Assembly (NCBI GenBank): GCA_019120525.1
Contig: DWUW01000301.1
Coordinates: forward strand, 1-5,174
From: Candidatus Eisenbergiella stercorigallinarum
GTDB taxonomy: Bacteria; Bacillota; Clostridia; Lachnospirales; Lachnospiraceae
Length of the DNA: 5,174 bases
Direction: 5' to 3'
Shown here: positions 1 to 5,174 of the stretch, piece after piece
How positions within the stretch are numbered: the first letter of the stretch is position 1
How the letters are laid out: the number at the start of each line of letters is the position of its first letter
Notes under the pieces: generated by a model
Database searches by the model: none
The model's input: only the letters and a program-made list of their open reading frames with translations
What the model was told of the DNA's origin: nothing
Translations under genes and position numbers: made by a program

Positions 1-1015
1 TACGGACGTGACGGAGGTGGTGGAGCGGGTGATGCCCGCCATTGTGGCGATCACCAACGAATCCGTGACCTCCATCGAAAGCTTCTGGGGACAGACATAT
101 GAGCAGCAGCAGGAGTCCGCGGGAAGCGGCATCATCATCGGGGAAAATGACGAGGAGCTGCTCATTGCAACCAATAACCATGTGGTGGCGGATGCGACGC
201 AGCTTTATGTGAGCTTTATCGACAACGCTATCGTGGAAGCAAAGGTCAAGGGAACCAGCCCTTCCATGGATCTTGCCGTGATCGCGGTGAAAAAGGAAAA
301 TGTGGAAGCCGATACGAGAGAGGCGATTACCATCGCCCAGATGGGGGATTCCGATTCCCTGAAGGTGGGCGAGCCTGTGATTGCCATCGGAAACGCCCTG
401 GGCTACGGCCAGTCCGTAACGACCGGGGTGGTCAGCGCCCTTAACCGTGTCCTTGAGGTGGATGAGACAGGAACCAGCAACGCGATGATCCAGACGGACG
501 CAGCCATCAATCCCGGAAATTCCGGCGGGGCCCTGCTGGATATCAACGGACAGGTGATCGGCATCAATTCCAACAAGATCGGTGGAAACGCCATTGAGGG
601 CATGGGCTATGCCATTCCTATTTCCGCAGCGCAGCCCATCATTGAACAGCTGATGAATCAGGAGACGAGGGAAGCGCTGAGCGAGGCGGAAAAGGGATAC
701 CTTGGCATTTCCTGCATCAATGTAACGGCGGCTATGGCGGAAGCCTACGGTATGCCGGAGGGGATTTATGTGGCGCAGGTATATGAGGGAACCGGAGCGG
801 CGGAAGCCGGCATTGTGAAAGGAGATATCATTACGGGTGTGAACGGGATGACAGTGACGACCCAGGATGATCTGCTGAATGCAATGCAGTATTACGCCAT
901 CGGTGAGACTATAGAGATTACCGTGATGCATGGAAATCCTACAGAGGGTTATGCGGAGGAGTCAAGGACTGTGACGCTGACCTCCCAGGAAGCCATGAAC
1001 GCCGCGCAGCAGTGA
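1..1015 (+). CDS. htrA: HtrA/DegP-type (S1C) serine protease with one PDZ domain, 5' end cut by the window
   Basis: This is an HtrA-family trypsin-like serine protease, which degrades misfolded proteins on the outer side of the cytoplasmic membrane. The frame is open to the left edge, and the two codons before the GTG at 8 (Thr-Asp) continue the usual family motif before 'VVERVMPAIVAIT'. The GTG is therefore not the start, and the N-terminal anchor or signal segment lies outside the window. Counting the GTG codon as residue 1, the catalytic triad is His58 (TNNHVV), Asp88 (MDLAVI) and Ser172 (NPGNSGGALLD), all intact. A single PDZ domain for substrate and peptide binding covers about residues 229-318 (GYLGI ... 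GDIITGVNG). The gene ends in TGA and is followed 49 bases later by a strong terminator, so it closes its own transcription unit. A membrane anchor is expected from Gram-positive relatives but cannot be seen here. The symbol is used in the family sense; paralogues such as htrB cannot be told apart. Confidence 0.93.
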   Translation, partial: TDVTEVVERVMPAIVAITNESVTSIESFWGQTYEQQQESAGSGIIIGENDEELLIATNNHVVADATQLYVSFIDNAIVEAKVKGTSPSMDLAVIAVKKENVEADTREAITIAQMGDSDSLKVGEPVIAIGNALGYGQSVTTGVVSALNRVLEVDETGTSNAMIQTDAAINPGNSGGALLDINGQVIGINSNKIGGNAIEGMGYAIPISAAQPIIEQLMNQETREALSEAEKGYLGISCINVTAAMAEAYGMPEGIYVAQVYEGTGAAEAGIVKGDIITGVNGMTVTTQDDLLNAMQYYAIGETIEITVMHGNPTEGYAEESRTVTLTSQEAMNAAQQ

Positions 1016-1063
1016 GGAAAACCGGAAAGCAGGTTTTGGAAAAGAACAGACAGGAAACAATCC

Positions 1064-1098
1064 GGAACAGGTACCCGCAGGTGCCTGTTCCATTTTTT
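1064..1098 (+). terminator. Rho-independent terminator of the htrA-type gene
   Basis: A 12-base-pair stem (1064-1075 with 1080-1091, one G-T wobble) closes a 4-base CGCA loop and is followed, after one A, by six T residues (1093-1098). This is a textbook intrinsic terminator. It lies 49 bases after the htrA-type stop codon and upstream of the next promoter, so it separates the two transcription units. Confidence 0.9.
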
Positions 1099-1128
1099 GA
1101 ATGTTTCCGTTTTTTATAGAAAGTTCAC

Positions 1129-1157
1129 TTGTGCGGGGAATACCCATGCCTTATAAT
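1129..1157 (+). promoter_or_regulatory. Probable sigma-A-type promoter of the clpX-like gene
   Basis: A perfect TATAAT -10 box lies at 1152-1157. At 17-base spacing sits a weak -35 box, TTGTGC (1129-1134), matching only the first three consensus bases. An alternative TTCACT (1124-1129) fits better in sequence but is spaced too far away (22 bases). AT-rich DNA with T runs precedes it. Transcription would begin near 1164, giving a leader of roughly 75 bases before the ATG at 1241. No CIRCE element or CtsR-type direct repeat is seen, so there is no sign of classical heat-shock control. Confidence 0.65.
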
Positions 1158-1181
1158 GAAAACTGTCTGAAAAGGGCATGG
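1144..1181. repeat. 7-bp inverted repeat flanking the -10 box, possible operator
   Basis: CCATGCC (1144-1150) and its exact reverse complement GGCATGG (1175-1181) lie on either side of the TATAAT box. Their centres are 31 bases apart, about three helical turns. The first arm lies in the promoter spacer and the second just after the expected transcription start. This placement suits a repressor site, but a 7-bp match can also arise by chance and no known regulator motif is recognised. Confidence 0.3.
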
Positions 1182-1228
1182 AAGAAGCATTTTTGTGAAA
1201 CGCTGTGAAGGTATGCGGCATGGCGTGG

Positions 1229-1235
1229 AAAGGAA
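1229..1235 (+). promoter_or_regulatory. Ribosome binding site that sets the clpX-like start at 1241
   Basis: AAAGGAA sits 5 bases before the ATG at 1241. The earlier in-frame candidates, GTG at 1205 and ATG at 1220, have no comparable site, and the 12 residues they would add look unlike coding sequence of the family. The start at 1241 is therefore preferred. Confidence 0.7.
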
Positions 1236-1240
1236 TACAG

Positions 1241-2821
1241 ATGAACGATTTTGAAAATAGAGAAGAGAAAGAACAGGAGAGGAACGTCAGCCCGGAGGAG
1301 CCAAAAGAAGGGAAGGATATGCCTGCGGAGGCGGGAGAAGGGGAGAGTTCCCCGGAGGCTTCAGGAAAAGCGGATGGAAAGACAGAGCAGAAGGACGGCG
1401 GGGAATCCAGATATGAGGACGTGTGCTTCATCTGCCGCAGGCCGGAAAGCAAGGCGGGGAAGATGTACCACCTTCCCAACAATATCTGCGTCTGCGAGGA
1501 CTGCATGCACCGCACCATGGATACGGTGAGCCAGTTCGATTATCAGGGGCTTCTGAACAACCCCCAGGTGATGAACATGCTCAACAACATGCATAAGGAC
1601 GGAAAATATCCCAACATCAGCTTCGTAAACCTGTCCGACCTGCAGGGAAGCGGCGGGATCCCGAACAAGCAGAAGATCAAGAGGAAGGCGAAGGAACAGG
1701 AGAAGGAAAAGGAGCCGGTTTTCAATATCAAAAATATTCCCGCCCCGCATAGGATCAAGGCCAGCCTGGACGAGTATGTGATCGGCCAGGAGAAGGCGAA
1801 GAAGATCATTTCCGTGGCGGTCTACAATCACTATAAGCGTGTGGCCACGAATACCATGGACGATATCGAGATCGAGAAGTCCAACATCCTCATGATCGGC
1901 CCCACCGGTTCCGGAAAGACCTATCTGGTAAAAACCCTGGCGAGGCTTCTGGACGTGCCGCTGGCCATCGCGGACGCCACCAGCCTGACGGAGGCGGGAT
2001 ACATCGGAGACGACATCGAGAGCGTGGTGTCCAAGCTTCTTGCCGCGGCGGACAACGACGTGGAGCGGGCGGAAAAGGGCATCATTTTCATCGACGAAAT
2101 CGACAAGATCGCCAAGAAGAAAAACACCACCTCCCGGGATGTGAGCGGGGAATCCGTACAGCAGGGGATGCTCAAGCTCCTGGAGGGCAGCGAGGTGGAG
2201 GTGCCGGTGGGCGCGAACAGCAAGAACGCCATGGTGCCTCTGGCCACGGTGAACACGAAGAACATTCTGTTCATCTGCGGCGGCGCGTTCCCGGATCTGG
2301 AGGACGTGATCAAGCAGCGGCTGACGAAGCAGTCCAGCATGGGCTTCGGAGGCGAGCTGAAGGATAAATATGACAAAGATCCGGACATCCTTTCCAAGGT
2401 GACGGTGGAGGACCTGCGGGCCTTCGGCATGATCCCGGAATTCCTGGGAAGGCTTCCCATCGTCTGCACCCTGCAGGGGCTGACGAAGGAGATGCTCATC
2501 CGGATCCTGAAGGAGCCGAAAAACGCGATCCTCAAGCAGTACCACAAGCTGCTGGCGCTGGACGAGGTGGATCTGGAATTTGACGACGGCGCGCTGGAAG
2601 CCATCGCGGACAAGGCCATGAAGAAGGATACGGGCGCGAGGGCGCTGCGCGCGATCATCGAGGATTTCATGCTGGATATCATGTATGAGATTCCGAAGGA
2701 CGACAACATCGGCAGAGTGACCATCACGAAGGACTACATTGAAGGAACCGGCGGCCCCATGATCGAGATCCGGGGAGCGGGCTACGCGCTGCCGGAGCAC
2801 GCGGCTTCCACGGGCGTCTGA
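1241..2821 (+). CDS. clpX: ClpX-family AAA+ unfoldase, long form with charged N-terminal extension
   Basis: ClpX is a hexameric cytoplasmic ATPase that unfolds tagged proteins and feeds them to the ClpP peptidase. Numbered from the ATG at 1241 (526 aa), the layout is: a Glu/Gly/Lys-rich extension (1-58); a C4 zinc-binding domain with Cys62, Cys65, Cys85 and Cys88 plus an extra Cys83; a long linker (about 89-165) with a Lys/Glu-rich stretch; then the AAA+ core from 'IPAPHRI'. Walker A is GPTGSGKT (220-227), pore loop 1 is GYIG (Tyr254), Walker B is IIFIDEID (Asp285, Glu286), the arginine finger lies in PEFLGRLP (Arg404) and sensor 2 in GARALR (Arg467). The ClpP-docking loop keeps a usable MGF (367-369) in place of IGF. 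The conserved RKH pore-entrance loop reads SKN (about 327-329). The usual family length is about 410-430 aa. No tig, clpP or lon is adjacent, so this may be a second ClpX or a relocated main copy. ATPase function is near certain; ClpP partnership is likely but inferred. Confidence 0.9.
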   Translation: MNDFENREEKEQERNVSPEEPKEGKDMPAEAGEGESSPEASGKADGKTEQKDGGESRYEDVCFICRRPESKAGKMYHLPNNICVCEDCMHRTMDTVSQFDYQGLLNNPQVMNMLNNMHKDGKYPNISFVNLSDLQGSGGIPNKQKIKRKAKEQEKEKEPVFNIKNIPAPHRIKASLDEYVIGQEKAKKIISVAVYNHYKRVATNTMDDIEIEKSNILMIGPTGSGKTYLVKTLARLLDVPLAIADATSLTEAGYIGDDIESVVSKLLAAADNDVERAEKGIIFIDEIDKIAKKKNTTSRDVSGESVQQGMLKLLEGSEVEVPVGANSKNAMVPLATVNTKNILFICGGAFPDLEDVIKQRLTKQSSMGFGGELKDKYDKDPDILSKVTVEDLRAFGMIPEFLGRLPIVCTLQGLTKEMLIRILKEPKNAILKQYHKLLALDEVDLEFDDGALEAIADKAMKKDTGARALRAIIEDFMLDIMYEIPKDDNIGRVTITKDYIEGTGGPMIEIRGAGYALPEHAASTGV

Positions 2822-2927
2822 GTGCGCGGTGTTAACGGGCATCCGGGGAAAACAGTCCTCCGTGCGGATGACGGCAGCTGGCGGGCGCTGATGTGACCAG
2901 GCGGAGGCACCAGTAACGGGGAATCGT

Positions 2928-2936
2928 CATAGGATA
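2928..2936 (+). promoter_or_regulatory. Tentative sporulation-type (sigma-K/E-like) -10 element before the S8 peptidase gene
   Basis: CATAGGATA fits the Bacillus sigma-K -10 pattern CATANNNTA, and an AC dinucleotide lies 17 bases upstream (2909-2910), matching the very short -35 rule. Transcription would start near 2943, leaving a leader of about 16 bases that still holds the ribosome binding site. A sigma-A reading of the overlapping TATAAG (2935-2940) has no -35 partner and would start inside the ribosome binding site. The motif is short and could be chance; read-through from clpX is the alternative. Confidence 0.25.
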
Positions 2937-2942
2937 TAAGAA

Positions 2943-2958
2943 AACGGGAGCGCCCGTT
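2943..2958 (+). promoter_or_regulatory. Hairpin that contains the ribosome binding site of the S8 peptidase gene
   Basis: AACGGG (2943-2948) pairs perfectly with CCCGTT (2953-2958) around an AGCG loop, and the ATG follows directly at 2959. The only ribosome binding site at proper distance is GGGAG (2946-2950), half of it inside the stem, so the fold would hide it. This suggests poor or conditional translation initiation. It is not a terminator, since no T run follows. Confidence 0.5.
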
Positions 2959-4713
2959 ATGACCTGCAGGGATAGGATCCTTTCCGAGGATTTTCAGGAT
3001 TTTCTCACCTATTATATTTTACCGGAAGGCACGCTGGAGGAAGAGGTATCCGGCGGGGCCTTCTGCTCTGTGCCGGTGAGCGGCAGGCTCTGGTCGGTTT
3101 ATTTTAACCGGCGGAGCCTGCCGCCCCTTTCTTTTTCCGGCTATCAGTACCGCTATGTGACGGAGCTGTACGGCCTCGCGGAGGAATTCGTATGGGGCGC
3201 GCAGGGGCAGCGCTTCGATCCGCAGCCGCTGAATGCAGGCGGGATTACGCAGCTGCAGGGAGAGCCTCTTTTTCTGACGGGAAGAAACGTGGTGATCGGT
3301 TTCGCGGATACGGGGATCGATTACCGAAGCCCCGTGTTCCGGCGACAGGACGGAAGCAGCCGGATCCTGGCGATCTGGGATCAGACCGATCAGACGGGAA
3401 CGCCTCCGGAAGGCTTTTATTACGGCAGCGAATATACGAGAGAGCAGATCGATACGGCGCTTTCTCTGGAAAATCCTCTGGAAGCGGTGCCGGTTACGGA
3501 TGAGAACGGCCACGGGACGAGAATGGCCTCCGTTGCCGCGGGAAGCGCCGTAAACGAGGGGATCGACTTCCTGGGAGCGGCGCCGGACGCGGACATCGTG
3601 GTGGTGAAGCTGAAGCAGGCCAAACACTACCTGCTGGATTTTTACCTGATCCCGGAGGGCGTTCCCGCCTATGAGTCCAACGATATCGTCCTTGCGGTCA
3701 AATATCTGAATTCCTTCGCGGTTCCCTTCGTCCGGCCGGTCTGCATCTGTCTGGGAATCGGCAGAAGCTTCGGGGATCACCGGTCGAATTCGGCGCTTTC
3801 CCGCTATCTTTCCGAGGTGGGCTCCGACATCAACCGGGCGGTTGTGGTCTCCGGAGGGAACGAGGGGAATACGGCGCACCACTATGCGGGAACCGTGACG
3901 GAGAGGGAATCGGAGGAAATCGAGGTTCGCGTGGGGGAAGGAACGAGAGGCTTCCTGATGGAAATCTGGGGAAATCTGCCATCGTATTTTTCCGTCATGG
4001 TCCGCTCTCCCGGCGGGGAGGAGATTCCGGTCCTAAACAGCCGGTTGGAGCGGGAGGTGGAGTATTCCTTCATCTACGGCAGGAGCAGGATCCACATCGA
4101 TTATCAGTTAAACGATCCGGCGACCGGAAGCGAGGTGGCGGTGATCCGTCTGGAGGAGCCCGCGGCTGGAGTCTGGACCTTCCGGCTGGTGCAGGAGGCG
4201 TCTGGCTACGGCGCGTTTCAGATGTGGCTTCCCATCCGGCAGTTCGTGGAGGGAAGCGTGGAATTCCTGCGCCCCAATCCGGATTCCACCCTGACCTCTC
4301 CCTCCTACGCGCAGGACGTTCTGGGCGTGTCCGCCTATAACAGCAGGAACAACAGCTTCTATGTGAATTCCGGCCGGGGCTTTGCCCTGGACGGAAGGAT
4401 CAAGCCGGAACTTGCGGCTCCCGGCGTGGATCTTTCCGTCGCGTCCGGAACCCTGCGGGGCAGCGCCGTCGTGGCGTCCGCCTCCGGCACGTCCCTTGCG
4501 GCCGCCGTGGCGGCGGGAGGCTGCGCCCAGCTTTTGCAGTGGTGCGTGCCGGATGGAAATTATCCTGATATCAACGGCACCGGGCTCATCAGCTTTCTGG
4601 TGCGCGGGGCGGCGCGGGACGCCGCCCAGAGCTACCCGAACCGGACTTTCGGGTTCGGGAGACTGGACATGGCGGGCGTGTTTGACTGGATCGCGGGGAT
4701 CGGGCGGGGGTGA
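2959..4713 (+). CDS. S8 (subtilisin-like) serine peptidase, clostridial Csp-like group
   Basis: A 584-residue subtilase with a complete active site: Asp117 (ADTGID), His185 (NGHGTRMAS), oxyanion-hole Asn301 (SGGNEGN) and Ser512 (SGTSLAAA). About residues 1-95 look like a prodomain, with the 'CRDRILSEDFQDF' opening common to this clostridial group, which supports the ATG at 2959. A block of about 130 residues (roughly 305-435) lies between Asn301 and the Ser motif, where Csp germination proteases carry a jelly-roll domain. There is no signal peptide or membrane segment, so the enzyme is predicted to be cytoplasmic or spore-associated rather than secreted. CspB-type relatives cut the precursor of the spore-cortex hydrolase SleC, but many clostridia carry several such S8 proteins of unknown substrate, and no sleC is seen here. 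It follows the clpX-like gene by 137 bases with no clear terminator between them, so co-transcription is possible. The family call is secure; a germination role is only an analogy. Confidence 0.9.
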   Translation: MTCRDRILSEDFQDFLTYYILPEGTLEEEVSGGAFCSVPVSGRLWSVYFNRRSLPPLSFSGYQYRYVTELYGLAEEFVWGAQGQRFDPQPLNAGGITQLQGEPLFLTGRNVVIGFADTGIDYRSPVFRRQDGSSRILAIWDQTDQTGTPPEGFYYGSEYTREQIDTALSLENPLEAVPVTDENGHGTRMASVAAGSAVNEGIDFLGAAPDADIVVVKLKQAKHYLLDFYLIPEGVPAYESNDIVLAVKYLNSFAVPFVRPVCICLGIGRSFGDHRSNSALSRYLSEVGSDINRAVVVSGGNEGNTAHHYAGTVTERESEEIEVRVGEGTRGFLMEIWGNLPSYFSVMVRSPGGEEIPVLNSRLEREVEYSFIYGRSRIHIDYQLNDPATGSEVAVIRLEEPAAGVWTFRLVQEASGYGAFQMWLPIRQFVEGSVEFLRPNPDSTLTSPSYAQDVLGVSAYNSRNNSFYVNSGRGFALDGRIKPELAAPGVDLSVASGTLRGSAVVASASGTSLAAAVAAGGCAQLLQWCVPDGNYPDINGTGLISFLVRGAARDAAQSYPNRTFGFGRLDMAGVFDWIAGIGRG

Positions 4714-4714
4714 A

Positions 4715-4737
4715 AGGAAAGGTCTGTTTCCTTTCCT
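4715..4737 (+). terminator. Hairpin after the S8 peptidase gene, possible weak terminator
   Basis: AGGAAAGG (4715-4722) pairs perfectly with CCTTTCCT (4730-4737) over a 7-base loop, one base after the TGA stop. The following bases are CCCGTGTC and not a T run, so this is not a standard intrinsic terminator. It could still stabilise the 3' end of the message or act with Rho. Confidence 0.4.
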
Positions 4738-4775
4738 CCCGTGTCGGCTAAAATGCAGAGAAAAGATGTTCACAA

Positions 4776-5174
4776 ATGACCGCCATGCGGGAATACGGAC
4801 TACGGGAGCCGGAATTTATTGATATGGAAATCGGTTTTCGTGTTAACCTTTATCGTATGACAGAAGACGAACATTTGGTCATGCAGGACACGATCCGGGA
4901 TACTGACCAGACTATCCAAGATACTGACCAGACTATCCAAGATACTATCCAAGATGCGGACCAGACTATCCAAGATACTACCCAAGGTACAGATCAGGCT
5001 GCTTTAAAAGCAAAGCTATCTGGTGAAAAGCTTACGGATAAAGAAAGAGAGATTCTTTTGCTCATAAAAAAGCAGCATGTGCTGGAACGGCAGGGAAATA
5101 ACCAGAAAGGGTTACTTTTCATGGGTCGTGAAAATACTGCTTTTGATTCCTTCTCCTATATCGAAAAAAACTGC
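4776..5174 (+). pseudogene. C-terminal remnant of an AlbA_2/HATPase_c_4-type ATP-binding regulator, open at the right edge
   Basis: The frame is open from 4752 to the window end (133 codons from the ATG at 4776) without a stop. It begins 'MREYGLREPEFIDMEIGF' then 'RVNLYR' (from 4785), which resembles the closing segment of the ATPase domain in COG2865-type proteins (AlbA_2 plus HATPase_c_4). Nothing before it encodes the several hundred residues that should precede. A Thr/Gln/Asp repeat linker follows (4887-4997), then 'LTDKEREILLLIKK' (5031-5072), like the first helix of the family's winged-helix domain. 'VLERQGNNQKG' (5079-5111) resembles its wing. The roughly 30-residue helix-turn-helix core expected between them is absent. 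No ribosome binding site precedes any start, and GC and codon use (TTT, CTT, ACT) are lower in GC than the neighbours. I infer a 5'-truncated, internally deleted gene. The alternative is a short live gene starting at 4776, 4785 or 4824 and continuing past the window. The family call rests on remembered motifs, not a search. Confidence 0.5.
4887..4997 (+). repeat. In-frame tandem repeat array (21-bp and 12-bp units) coding a Gln/Asp/Thr linker
   Basis: Two identical 21-bp units abut at 4899-4919 and 4920-4940 (coding DTDQTIQ). They are followed by a 12-bp shortened unit at 4941-4952 (DTIQ), a 21-bp variant at 4953-4973 (DADQTIQ) and degenerate 12-bp units at 4974-4985 and 4986-4997 (DTTQ, GTDQ). 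An older diverged copy (DTIR) lies at 4887-4898. All steps are multiples of three, so changes in copy number keep the frame. This pattern fits a slippage-prone flexible linker. Confidence 0.85.

Noticed and set aside
8..10. GTG as the start codon of the htrA-type gene
   Set aside because: The reading frame and the family motif both continue to the window edge, and an HtrA starting here would lack its N-terminal targeting segment.
1361..2842. Long open frame on the minus strand (493 codons) across the clpX-like gene
   Set aside because: It is the mirror of a high-GC gene with clear ClpX motifs; its translation is rich in Arg, His and Leu, resembles no known family and has no proper start context.
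2840..2870. Possible hairpin CATCCG/CGGATG after the clpX-like stop codon
   Set aside because: The 6-bp stem encloses a large loop that can only be extended through a bulge, and no T run follows, so I do not call it a terminator.
3019..3882. Minus-strand open frame inside the S8 peptidase gene, and another at 4108-4773
   Set aside because: Both have the Arg/Pro/Gly-rich composition typical of antisense frames, and the + strand encodes the complete subtilase motifs.
4714..4822. Insertion-sequence end or attachment site at the GC shift
   Set aside because: I looked for terminal inverted repeats, target duplications and transposase remnants and saw none; only a small hairpin just after the stop codon is present.
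4800..4985. Minus-strand frame coding repeated ILDSLVS units
   Set aside because: It is the antisense of the tandem repeat; the + frame continues into recognisable protein segments on both sides, whereas this one does not.
4899..4997. CRISPR array
   Set aside because: The units are directly adjacent with no unique spacers and keep a coding frame, so this is a coding tandem repeat.

Overview
The window looks like a chromosomal segment from a Gram-positive anaerobe of the Clostridia, most likely Lachnospiraceae. The basis is the protein style: a Firmicutes-type HtrA, a long ClpX with a divergent zinc-binding domain, and a cytoplasmic Csp-like subtilisin. AGGA/GGGAG-type ribosome binding sites and a moderately high GC content (about 55-60% by eye) fit this. 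The assignment is inference from family resemblance.

Layout, all on the + strand: (1) the 3' part of an htrA-type serine protease gene, cut by the left edge, ending at 1015; (2) a strong intrinsic terminator (1064-1098), then a promoter with a perfect TATAAT box (1152-1157) flanked by an inverted repeat; (3) a clpX-family unfoldase gene (1241-2821) coding for 526 residues, about 100 more than a usual ClpX, with a charged N-terminal extension, a long lysine/glutamate-rich linker and an altered 'RKH' pore-entrance loop; (4) a 137-base gap with a small hairpin that buries the next ribosome binding site; (5) an S8 (subtilisin-like) peptidase gene (2959-4713) of the clostridial Csp-like group, with a complete catalytic triad and no signal peptide; (6) a hairpin just after its stop codon; (7) from about 4752 to the right edge, lower-GC DNA that reads as the C-terminal remnant of an AlbA_2/HATPase_c_4-type ATP-binding regulator, with a tandem-repeat linker and a winged-helix domain that seems to lack its recognition-helix core.

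The three intact or edge-cut genes all concern proteolysis: an extracytoplasmic HtrA protease, a cytoplasmic AAA+ unfoldase and a cytoplasmic subtilisin. The terminator and promoter show that htrA and the clpX-like gene are separate transcription units. The S8 gene may be read through from clpX or have its own promoter. No clpP is visible beside the clpX-like gene. No tRNA, rRNA, CRISPR array or insertion sequence was seen. I find no wholly new system. The points most worth a second look are the altered ClpX substrate loop, the occluded start of the S8 gene, and the repeat-bearing regulator remnant at the right edge.
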